From Atherinomorus stipes (Eukaryota; Chordata; Actinopteri; Atheriniformes; Atherinidae): DNA of 64,000 nucleotides. Shown piece by piece: positions 46,109 through 56,039 of this stretch. Below the pieces are notes generated by a model. It did not search any database. It saw nothing but the letters and a program-made list of their open reading frames with translations, and was not told the origin of the DNA. How positions within the stretch are numbered: position 1 is the stretch's first letter; each line of letters opens with the position of its first letter. The stretch covers positions 95,549 to 159,548 of the forward strand of contig JALJCO010000063.1 in the NCBI GenBank assembly GCA_023101725.1, written 5' to 3'. The position numbers and the translations under genes were made by a program.

Positions 46109-46808
46109 AGGTTGTGAGTTTTTTAACGTGCCACATTCTCGCGGAAAGCCGTCTGCTTTTTGGCCCCTCACTTTTTGGCCCCTCTCCCTCCTTTGTCACA
46201 AAAATATGCTAATGGATTATTAACAAAGAAGACGGAAGAACAATGGCGTTAAACTTGGTTTTTCTTCATTTCTGCAGCTTTCGTGTTTTATTTCTTCCTC
46301 TGGAAACGTGCCCTGATTCCAGTCTGCTGAAATAAAAAACTTTTTGTCGACTTTCTGTCGACTTGAACTTTATTTGTTGACCTCTGATGAAAACTGGACT
46401 CCTGTTTTTGCCGTTTAAATCGTTCGTTTGGTGGGATTTATTCCGACTGTGCGGGTTATATTTATCGTTTATATTTATAGCCTAGTATATCTTTATGTTT
46501 CATAGTTATAGTTTATATTCATGGTTTATAGTTTTAGTTCCTATTTTTGGTTTTGAAAGTCTGAGATGATGAAGGGCAGTAAAAACTAGCTTCACCGTTA
46601 AATGGTCCGTGAAGTAAACTTGTATTTTTCTGAGGCTTTCAGGGAAAGTGAAGGTTAAAGATTATTTGGTTTTTGGCCCACCTCCTCTTCAGGTCCAGGA
46701 CTGAATTCAGTTTTCTTTCTTTATCTTTTTTATTTTATTCACGTTTAAAAATGCAGCTGAGGCAAAAACCGACGCAAATATAAATGTAGATTTTTATTTT
46801 ACACCAAC
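44849..46808 (-). other. eng2: eng2 intron
   Basis: The 1960-bp intron has its boundaries in the glycine of SSG|PRS, the conserved engrailed intron site (GT at the exon 1 side, AG at the exon 2 side). It contains a TAA-type patch (45730-45800) and an AAAT-type microsatellite. The ORFs in it show no family resemblance. Confidence 0.85.
46030..46108. repeat. (AAAT)n microsatellite in the eng2 intron
   Basis: About 18 tandem AAAT/AATA tetramers, with a looser AATGAATAAATGAACG border on the left. Confidence 0.95.
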
Positions 46809-47235
46809 CTGAGGACGGGCGGTCGGAGTACCTGGTACAATAGACCCAGGCGGGCCACAGCATCGCCTTGGCCGCGGGGGCCGCTCTGGCCTCGGGGCTG
46901 CGCTCCCGGACTTGCCCCGCCGGATCACTGCTGATCAGGTCGGGCCTCCGCGGATCGGAGTCCGGATCGTCGGAAGACCCCGAATCCCCGTCCTGTCCTC
47001 CTCCCAGGCCGAGCTGGGGGTCGCCGGGCTTGGTGGCTCCCCTGGTCCTCGCGCCGTCCCTCTCCCGGACTGAGGTCCTGGCTTTCCTCTGGCGGCCGAA
47101 GTCCGGCCTTAAGATGTTGTCGATGTAGAAGTTGGTGATGGTGTGGGAGTGCTGGAGGGCAGGGGGCTGGAGGAGGGGCAGCATGGCCCGGTTCGGCCCG
47201 GAGCTCCGCGGGCGCTGCGGGTCATTTTCCTCCAT
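46809..47235 (-). CDS. eng2: Engrailed homeodomain protein, exon 1
   Basis: The start at 47235 gives MEENDPQRPRSSGPNRAMLP, matching the engrailed MEEND start. Residues about 19-47 hold LPLLQPP...HTITNFYIDNILRPDFG, which contains the EH1 Groucho/TLE co-repressor motif (F-Y-I-D-N-I-L). A low-complexity Gly/Asp/Ser/Arg-rich middle follows, then AMLWPAWVYCTRYSDRPSSG, the EH2 (PBX-contact, WPAW) and adjoining EH3 region. The donor is G|GTTGGT. Together the exons encode 247 residues, slightly shorter than other fish eng2 proteins because the middle is compact. The gene faces cnpy1, as EN2 faces CNPY1 in human. It is complete in the window; the UTR ends were not mapped. Confidence 0.96.
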
Positions 47236-49200
47236 GATGATCCTGGTCCTGATCCTGATCCACCTGAGTCCTGATGCTGGTCTTACACAGTGGTGATGCG
47301 GTCAGAGCAGCAGCAGCAGAGCTGGTTTCTGACACTGTTGATGCTGTTTCTGGGTGAAAAGGCTCCTGTGGTGATTCTGACAAAGAAAAATCATTCTTCA
47401 CTTTGTTGGAGGAGCATCTTCGTCCCGCCTGGGATCCCTCCTGGCATCCCCGACCCGCTGGAACCAGCTGGGAAAATTAAAAATTAAAAAAAGCTGAATG
47501 AGTGAATTTTTCTGCTCTTGCTCTCCAGTTATTGAGCGTCCGGCGGCAACAATCAGGCCTCAGAAAGACGCCGCTCAAATACTTTCACTACACATTTTTG
47601 GATCTCATTTCTGATTGGCTGAGACACTCCGTGATGACGTTGCTCTGACACGTGCCTCAGACCAATAGACTTGCGGGGTTTGTGCCATGTGAGGTTCCCG
47701 GAATTCCCAGAAGGATCAGATGAGTCCAGTCCACACAGATGCGTTCAGGGTCGCACGGAAATGTCTGACATTCAGAATGCAGAGTCTGCAGTACGCAGAC
47801 TGGACCATCCCAGACCTCCAACCGCTGCTGACACAACTCTCAGGATTTTTATTCTGGCAGGGTAGTAAAATACTGCGTCACAGTAGTAAAATACTACGTC
47901 ACATTTCATGTACAAGACAAGTAAAAAAACAAGAAGGAGACCGGGGTTGATTTAACACTCTTTGTTTGAGCGAGTGTTTCTCAGTGGTCCTTTGTGCTAG
48001 AGCTGTAAAATTTTGACATGTAACACTTATATTTGTCTGCTATAAATAACATCCACTTGGACTTCCACTACACCATCACATAGTAGTTAAATTAATGTCA
48101 AATACAAAGTGGTGTGTTGATACAACCTCCCCCAGCACCGGGGTGAGTTGTGACACTACTAGAGGATGATGTAACAATCAAATGATTATGATTAAAAACC
48201 ATCAACACTAATAAATAAATGGAAGCATATTAATGAAAAATAAAGAAGGAACCGTACACGTGAGACTACAAACATAATAATGACAAACTAAATAAAGAGT
48301 ATTAATTTAATGGCAGAAAAATAAATACAATAAAATAAAAAATCTTTGTATGACATAAAATAAATGAAATAAAGAAGAATAAAGTATAAAGTGCTCTGTG
48401 TTGTGTTTATATTTTGTAGCTTTAAACGGGTTAATGTGAAAATGTTATTTGGACACTTTGCAGGTGCATGAAAAAACCCAGAAGCTGCTTGTGAGAGCTG
48501 AGGTGCAGCCGTGCACTGAGTAGGCGAGCTGGTACGTAGCCTAAAAATCAGCTGAACTGTGGATTTTAGCTGCAGAAATACTAGAAAAAGACCATCAACT
48601 AAGCAAATGGCCAAAGGCAAAATACATTTGTTTAGGTTGGCAGTTGAAGCAAATACAGTAGTAACATTTGCTACAACCATCCCCATGCCAGGCAGCCATT
48701 AAAAGGCTAACCTTTTTTAGCATTTAGCTTCAAAGCTAGCACTGATGCAACACATCAAATTAAACTAGAGAGACTGCTTGAGCTGATAGAAGTGAAACAA
48801 TCGTATCTACAACACAATGGACACGATGCAAAAACTACTGGTGATGAAAATTTTTGGTTTCATACCTGAAAAATGGATTTTTTTTTGGCTCCAGAACAGT
48901 CTTTAACTCAGAGACACCAGGCTTTACCAGTGAGATCAAGTTTCAATGTTGATGATATCACAGCTCCTTTCTAACTAGATAAAGTAAGACCAGTCTCCCC
49001 TTACATCCAGCAAAAGGACATGAAGACGAATGAAATCATATCAAAATAAATCATCATTAAATTTGATTTAAGTAAAATGATGAAAGCAGCAGAAGTCTGG
49101 ATGAGATAAAGATGCGTCCAGATTTCCAGCTTCTCCAGCTTCTCCAGCTCATCCCTGCAGCATCCAAACAACATCTCTTCATGATCACTGTTACTGTTTT
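47236..49200. other. eng2 upstream region, no gene recognised
   Basis: Besides the box cluster above, the region is mostly AT-rich without recognised exons. A short frame at 47720-47950 (+) reads CLTFRMQSLQYADWTIPDLQ but cannot be tied to a family. Tandem GTAGTAAAATACT(A/G)CGTCACA copies lie at 47862-47905. Confidence 0.35.
47590..47675 (-). promoter_or_regulatory. eng2: Candidate eng2 proximal promoter box cluster
   Basis: About 355-440 bp upstream of the eng2 ATG are two CCAAT boxes in opposite orientation (ATTGG at 47614-47618, CCAAT at 47662-47666), a TGACGT half CRE (47635-47640) and a palindromic CACGTG E box (47649-47654). No TATA box is evident. The grouping suggests a promoter or proximal element; this is inference. 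Confidence 0.4.
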
Positions 49201-49203
49201 TAC

Positions 49204-49224
49204 TGGGGGGGGGGGGGGGGGGGG
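49204..49224. repeat. Poly(G) run
   Basis: About 20 consecutive G. Confidence 0.93.
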
Positions 49225-49349
49225 CACGATGACTACCTGAATGTCGGTGCAGGATTAATAAAAGTATTTTTAACTTGATTTAAAGCTATGGTCTGTGATT
49301 TTAGAGTCCGTTGAGGAACTTTGAAAAAAGGCAACCTGCCCCCCCACCA

Positions 49350-49374
49350 CACACACACACACACACACACACCC
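49350..49374. repeat. (CA)n microsatellite
   Basis: About 12 CA dinucleotides after a C run and before CCCCTCCCCTC. Confidence 0.93.
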
Positions 49375-49858
49375 CTCCCCTCTCTGCCCGTTGATCCCTC
49401 CCACTGAGTACGTACAGCCCTCCTCCTCGACCACAGCCAGCGTTTCTCCGGTGTCATATTTTCCCACATAGATGAACAACAGGAACACAGAAATAATATC
49501 TGCCTTTTTCAACCACCGGGAAGTTTAGGGGAGGGCGGGGTGATGTGAGACACCCGCTGTTTCTCGGCAAATACACACATTTGTGGTCAGGTGACCAGTA
49601 TGTTGTTCAGCCCCTCCCATTACACACTTACCAGGAAGGGGAAGTTGTGTAAGTTTTTTTCACAAAAATGTGTTTTTTGCATGTAAAAGTAAATTTTCTT
49701 GCCGTGAACTTTATCAGCTGTTGAGTCAAAGCAAACTGATTCAGGCAGAAAAGCTTCTATCAGACATGTTGATGAACGTCTAACATGTAAAACCACGTGC
49801 GTGATGCTGGTTAAAGATCAGCCTGAACTGCAGAAATGTAGTTCTTTCTAAACACGTG

Positions 49859-49950
49859 GCTGTGGGGTAAAGTGAGACAAATGCTGTGGGGTAAAGTGAG
49901 ACAAATGCTGTGGGGTAAAGTGAGACAAATGCTGTGGGGTAAAGTGAGAC
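49859..49950. repeat. 24-bp tandem repeat, 3.8 copies
   Basis: Units start GCTGTGGGGTAAAGTGAGAC at 49859, 49883, 49907 and 49931. Confidence 0.95.
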
Positions 49951-50214
49951 TCTGTCTTGAAGCACGTAGCACAAGTTTAGTTTAGTCTGAAACATGTTTT
50001 AGTGTAATATTACGTTTCATATGTTTTAATTTTTACGTCATAAAAATCCCGTAGTCCCAGCTGTTCTAAGAGGTTCTGATGGTCCATGTTCTGACCCGAG
50101 GCTGCGTAGCTGGTTCTGATTGTCCCATGTCCTGAACCCACACTGTGAATGGTAATTAAAACATTTAGAATTATATTATGTGGCATTTCTTTTACTTTTA
50201 AAGTACTTTGGATT

Positions 50215-50565
50215 TGGGCTGCCGCAAACGATTATTTTGATAATCAAATAGTCACCGATTATTTCCGTGATTAGTCGGATAATCGGATGGTGGGAAGATT
50301 GTAGCATATTTACAGACAAAAGTTTGGAAACTTTCTAATTAAATCTGATGGAAAACGTGTCCAAACCTATGACTGGTGGTGTTTATTTATGTGCATATAC
50401 ACTAATAGAAGCTGATCAGACATAAAGACGGACGAGGCAGCAGAAGGTACAGCAGCAATTTTGAGGAGGAAAAACAAAGCTTATAAACAATAAACGATCA
50501 GTCGATTATCAAATTAGTCCACGATTAGTCGATTAGTGCACTTATCATGGAAGCCCTACTTTGGA
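50215..50565. mobile_element. MITE-like element rich in ATTA/TAAT and GATTA motifs
   Basis: The left part GGGCTGCCGCAAACGATTAT and the right part ...ACTTATCATGGAAGCCC are roughly inverted at the GGGCT ends. Between them are many CGATTA/TAATCG motifs, as in a small DNA element widespread in fish. It has no coding capacity. Confidence 0.6.
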
Positions 50566-50723
50566 CAAATTTCAAGTGTTTGAAAAATGTGCTTATTTGA
50601 CAAATCCCCATGATTCTGTTACCTGTCTGACTTTAGTTTTGGAACGTGCGGTCGTCAGTCCAGCTGTACTTCTTGACTTTTTTTCTTTTTTAAAGACAAA
50701 TGGTTTCAGCTTGTTCTTACCTT

Positions 50724-50756
50724 GACAGTTTCGGCTGTCACTTCAGCCTTCATCAG
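50724..50756 (-). ncRNA. Hammerhead-ribozyme-like motif in the left arm (opposite strand)
   Basis: The same boxes as at 50845-50877, present on the minus strand because the arms are inverted copies. Confidence 0.38.
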
Positions 50757-50844
50757 AAGTGGTCGGACTTCCTGGTGTGACGTGTCTATGTAGACAGCTG
50801 ACCGGGAATACATAGACACGTCACACCAGGAAGTCCGACCACTT

Positions 50845-50877
50845 CTGATGAAGGCTGAAGTGACAGCCGAAACTGTC
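50845..50877 (+). ncRNA. Hammerhead-ribozyme-like motif in the right arm
   Basis: CTGATGA (50845-50851) is followed by a stem GGCTG/CAGCC with loop AAGTGA, then GAAAC (50869-50873) and GTC (50875-50877). These are the conserved hammerhead core boxes in order. Stem III would be only one or two pairs, as in minimal hammerheads described in Penelope-like elements, which work as dimers. Activity is unproven. Confidence 0.4.
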
Positions 50878-51100
50878 AAGGTAAGAACAAGCTGAAACCA
50901 TTTGTCTTTAAAAAAGAAAAAAAAGTCAAGAAGTATCACACAGAAGACGAGATGAATATTCTGGAGGAGTCCAGCTGTAATTGTTAAAAATGGGTGTAAT
51001 GGTAGTTTTAAAGTGGAAAATGTAAGAGGATCAGCTTCCCCGCTAACTGGTTCACTTTACCCCACTGATTTCTCGTGTTTGTCTCACTTAATCCTGAGGC

Positions 51101-51833
51101 TGACCACTCTTTTTAAAACAATCATATTTTCATTGGCCTTTGTCCTAAAAACATTCCGATCATTTCCATAACAGGGAAACATCCTGACTTAATGGGAAAC
51201 GTGTACATTTTACTGATATATCATTTTATCTTGGCAAGAGGGGAGCAAATGTAAAAACTGTATCACGTTACCCCTGGAGTTCTGCATCAGTGAGAGACCG
51301 CTACATTCCAGCGGCTTCATGATGTCATTGATGCATTCAGGACGACACCGATGACGCTTACAATACTGAAAATAAGCAGCTGACGTTCCGACGCCGTCTG
51401 TCCACACAGAGAAAACCAGCAGCAGCGTTTCCAGTCATCAGCAGCAGCATCACAGACTTATACGTTTATGTACAACTCACACGTAAAAGTAAAAAACAAA
51501 CTGCCTACCTGTTCAACAACCGTCTGCTGTATCAGCATCAGTTTCACTCCCAGTTCCTCCCTCCTTCCTCCAGCCGGTGACCCGATGTTTGTACGCCGCT
51601 CTCAGTCCGTCCTGGTCTCTGCTTCTGCAGATTTTCCCTCCTGGAGCTTCCTCCGCATCACCCAATAATTCCCCGGCCCTCCATCCAGCAGCAGCCACGT
51701 TTTCCTGTTCGTCTGTCTTTCTTTCACAGACTTCATCCAGCTTTCTTTTCCATAAAAATAAAGTTTTGCTGTGATGCTGCAGGAATAAATCCATTTAGGT
51801 GTTTTCAAAAAGCTACAAGATTATTCCAACAGC
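51101..51833. other. Spacer, nothing recognised
   Basis: No supportable exon or element. The short open frames have no family resemblance. Confidence 0.35.
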
Positions 51834-52598
51834 TGATATCTGGAAAGACTGATATCTGGACAGGCCGATATCTGGACAGACTGATATCTGGACAGGCTGA
51901 TATCTGGACAGACTGATATCTGGACAGGCCGATATCTGGACAGACTGATATCTGGACAGGCCGATATCTGGACAGGCCGATATCTGGACAGACTGATATC
52001 TGGACAGGCCGATATCTGGACAGGCTGATACCTGGACAGGCTGATATCTGGACAGGCTGATACCTGGACAGGCTGATACCTGGACAGGCTGATATCTGGA
52101 CAGGCTGATACCTGGACAGGCCGATATCTGGACAGACTGATATCTGGACAGGCCGATATCTGGACAGGCCGATATCTGGACAGGCCGATATCTGGACAGA
52201 CTGATATCTGGACAGGCCGATATCTGGACAGGCTGATACCTGGACAGGCTGATATCTGGACGGACGGATACTTGGACAGACTGATACCTGGACAGGTTGA
52301 TATCTGGACGGACGGATACCTGGACAGACTGATACCTGGACAGGCTGATACCTGGACAGGCTGATACCTGGACAGACTGATACCTGGACAGACTGATACC
52401 TGGACAGGCTGATACCTGGACGGACGGATACCTGGACAGACTGATATCTGGACAGGCTGATATCTGGACAGGCTGATACCTGGACGGGCTGATATCTGGA
52501 CAGGCTGATACCTGGACGGGCTGATATCTGGACAGGCTGATATCTGGACGGGCTGATATCTGGAAGGGCTGATATCTGGACAGGCTGATATCTGGAAA
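51834..52598. repeat. 16-bp minisatellite GATATCTGGACAGGCT
   Basis: About 47 units. The variable sites are GATATC/GATACC and GGCT/GGCC/GACT. Because 16 is not a multiple of 3, the frames cycle every 48 bases (SRYQPVQISACPDI type) without meaning. Confidence 0.95.
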
Positions 52599-53589
52599 GG
52601 CACTGGACAAGCCCATTGGTGTTCCACTTGCACAGAGTGAAACCTGGAAGTAAAGTTTAATAATTGTAGTCCTCCCTTCAACCATTAGGGGCTCCATAAC
52701 AGAGCAAATCCCCACAGAATCCCATTTCAGAAAGACCAACTTCACAGCAGAAATAAACATGTTTACAGCAGAAATAAACATTTTTAGCGCAGAAATAAAT
52801 ATGTTAACAGCAGAAATAATCATTTTTATAGCAGAAATAAACATGTTTACGGCAGAAAAAGACTTTTTTATCGCAGGAAAAAACATGTTTACAGCATAAA
52901 TAAACATTTTTATCACAGAAATAAACATGTTTGCAGCAGAAATAAACATTTTTACCACAGAAATGAACATGTTTACAGCAGAAACAAACAAATTTACCGC
53001 AGAAATAAACACGTTTACAGCAGAAATAAACATGTTTACAGCAGAAACAAACATTTTCACCGCAGGAAAAACAGGTTTACAGCAGAGATAAACATGTTTA
53101 CAGTAGAAACAAACATTTTTACCGCAGGAAAAAACGTGTTTACAGCAGAAACAAACATTTTTACTGCAGGAAAAAAACATGTTTACAGCAGAAATACACA
53201 TTTGTATCGCAGAAATAAACATGTTTACAGCAGAAATAAACATTACCGCAGAAATAAGCACGTTTACAGCAGAAAGAAACATTTTTATCGCAGAAATAAA
53301 CATGTTTACAGCAGAAACAAACATTTTACTGCAGGAAAAAAACATGTTTACAGCAGAAAAAAACATTTTTATCGCAGAAATAAACATGTTTACGGCAGAA
53401 AAACTTTTTTATCGCAGGAAAAAACATGTTTACAGCATAAATAAACATTTTTACCACAGAAATGAACATGTTTACAGCAGAAACAAAAAATTTTACTGCA
53501 GAAAAAAACATTTTCACCGCAGGAAAAAACAGGTCTACAGCAGAGATAAACATGTTTACAGCAGAAACAAACATTTTTACTGCAGGAAA

Positions 53590-54650
53590 AAACATGTTTA
53601 CAGCAGAAATACACATTTGTATCGCAGAAATAAACATGTTTACAGCAGAAATAAACATTACCGCAGAAGTAAACACGTTTACAGCAGAAATAAATATTTT
53701 TATCGCAGAAATAAACATGTTTACAGCAGAAACAAACATTTTACTGCAGGAAAAAAACATGTTTACAGCAGAAATAAACATTTTTATCGCAGAAATAAAC
53801 ATGTTTACAGCAGCAACAAACCTTTTTACAGCAGAAAAAAAACATGTTTACAGCAGAAATAAACATATTTATCGCAGAAATAAACACGTTTACAGCAGAA
53901 ATAAACATTTTTACCGCAGAAATAAACATGTTTACAGCAGAAATTAACATTTTTATAGCAGAAATAAACATGTTTACGGCAGAAAAAAAACTTTTTTATC
54001 GCAGGAAGAAACATGTTTACAGCATAAATAAACATTTTTACCACAGAACTGAACATGTTTACAGCAGAAACAAACAATTTTACCGCAGAAATAAACACGT
54101 TTACAGCAGACATAAACATGTTTACAGCAGAAACAAACATTTTCACCGCAGGAAAAAACAGGTTTACAGCAGAGATAAACATGTTTACAGTAGAAACAAA
54201 CATTTTTACCGCAGGAAAAAACGTGTTTACAGCAGAAACAAACATTTTTACTGCAGGAAAAAAACATGTTTACAGCAGAAATACACATTTGTATCGCAGA
54301 AATAAACATGTTTACAGCAGAAATAAACATTACCGCAGAAGTAAACACGTTTACAGCAGAAATAAATATTTTTATCGCAGAAATAAACATGTTTACAGCA
54401 GAAACAAACATTTTACTGCAGGAAAAAAACATGTTTACAGCAGAAATAAACATTTTTATCGCAGAAATAAACATGTTTACAGCAGCAACAAACCTTTTTA
54501 CAGCAGGAAAAAAACATGTTTACAGCAGAAATAAACATATTTATCGCAGAAATAAACACGTTTACAGCAGAAATAAACATTTTTACCGCAGAAATAAACA
54601 TGTTTACAGCAGAAATTAACATTTTTATAGCAGAAATAAACATGTTTACG
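53590..54650. repeat. 672-bp duplicated block inside the 21-bp array
   Basis: The marker TTTGTATCGC occurs at 53616 and 54288, 672 bp (32 units) apart, and the following 350 bases match closely, including the GCAGCAACAAACC variant. Further copies of the marker lie at 53201 and 54916. Confidence 0.8.
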
Positions 54651-55121
54651 GCAGAAAAAAACTTTTTTATCGCAGGAAAAAACATGTTTACAGCATAAAT
54701 AAACATTTTTAGCACAGAACTGAACATGTTTACAGCAGAAACAAACAATTTTACCGCAGAAATAAACACGTTTACAGCAGACATAAACATGTTTACAGCA
54801 GAAACAAACATTTTCACCACAGGAAAAACAGGTTTACAGCAGAGATAAACATGTTTACAGCAGAAACAAACATTTTTACTGCAGGAAAAAAACATGTTTA
54901 CAGCAGAAATACACATTTGTATCGCAGAAATAAACATGTTTACAGCAGAAATAAACATTACCGCAGAAACAAATACGTTTACAGCAGAAATAAACATTTT
55001 TATGGCAGAAATAAACATGTTTACAGCAGCAACAAACCTTTTTACGGCAGGAAAAAAACATGTTTAAAGCAGAAATAAACATTTTTATCGCAGAAATAAA
55101 CACGTTTACAGCAGAAATAAA

Positions 55122-55232
55122 CTTTTTTTTTTTTTTGTGTGTTTTTGTGTTTTTTTTTTTTTTTTTTTTTTTGTCTGTAAGTTATTGTACGTGATATTGT
55201 AAAAATGAAAAATAAAATCTTACAAAAAAAGA
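55122..55232 (+). mobile_element. LINE 3'-end insertion in the 21-bp array
   Basis: A T-rich stretch, then TGTAAAAATGAAAAATAAAA and TCTTACAAAAAAAG, then array sequence again. The AATAAA followed by an A run is typical of a very short 5'-truncated retrocopy. Confidence 0.5.
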
Positions 55233-56039
55233 AATAAACATTTTTACCGCAGAAATAAACATGTTTACAGCAGAAATAAACATTTTAATCACAGGAAAAA
55301 TCATGTTAACAGCATAAATATACATTTTTATCACAGTAATTAACACGTTTACAGCAGAAACAAACATTTTTACCGCAGGAAAAACCATGTTTACAGCATA
55401 AATAAACAGTTTTATCACAGAAATAAACACGTTTACAGCAGAAATAAACATTTTTTTCGCAGCAATAAACATCAGCAGAAATAAAGACGTTTACAGCAGA
55501 AATAAACATGTTTACAGCATTAACAAACATTTTTACTGCAGGAAAAAACATGTTTACAGCAGAAATAAACATTTTTATCGCAGGAAAATACAGGTTTACC
55601 TCAGAAATTAACATGTTTACAGCAGAAAATAAAATTTTTATCACAGAAATAAACATGTTTACAGCAGAAATAAACATTTTTACCACAGAAATAAACATGT
55701 TTACAGAGAAATAAACATTTTTACCGCAGAAATAAACACGTTTACAGCAGAAATAAACATTCTTTCGCAGAAATAAACACGTTTAAAGCAGAAATAAAAA
55801 TGTTTACAGCATTACCAAACATTTTTATCACAGAAATAAAGACGTTTACAGCAGAAATAAACATGTTTACAGCAGAAACAAACATTTTTATCACAGAAAT
55901 AAACACGTTTACAGCAGAAATAAACATTGTTATCACAGAAATAAACACGTTTACAGCAGAAACAAACATTTTTACTGCAGAAAAAAACATGTTTACAGCA
56001 GAAATAAACATTTTTATCACAAAAATAAACACGTTTACA

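Larger units (their letters stand above)
50667..50935. repeat. Near-perfect palindrome, 126-bp arms, 16-base loop
   Basis: The left arm 50667-50792 and right arm 50809-50935 are reverse complements, apart from one extra base in an A/T run. The loop is GACAGCTGACCGGGAA. Direct repeats AGTCCAGCTGTA flank it at 50657-50668 and 50968-50979. A transcript of either strand would form one long hairpin. It resembles a fold-back terminal piece of a retroelement, possibly Penelope-like. Confidence 0.95.
49530..51100. mobile_element. Composite of DNA elements with GGGGTAAAGTGAGACA motifs
   Basis: GGGGTGATGTGAGACAC lies at about 49538-49554 and four tandem copies of a related motif at 49859-49950. An inverted related block (TTCACTTTACCCCACTG and GTTTGTCTCACTTAATCC) lies at 51050-51095. 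The inverted arrangement suggests one element about 1.55 kb long, with two other elements nested between its ends. Confidence 0.45.

Noticed and set aside
46735..46808. Extension of the eng2 exon 1 frame past PSSG into WCKIKIYIYIC
   Set aside because: The conserved intron donor lies at 46808/46807; the extension is intron sequence.
47720..47950. Small gene with CLTFRMQSLQYADWTIPDLQ
   Set aside because: No recognisable family, no start context, and it overlaps tandem GTAGTAAAATACT copies.
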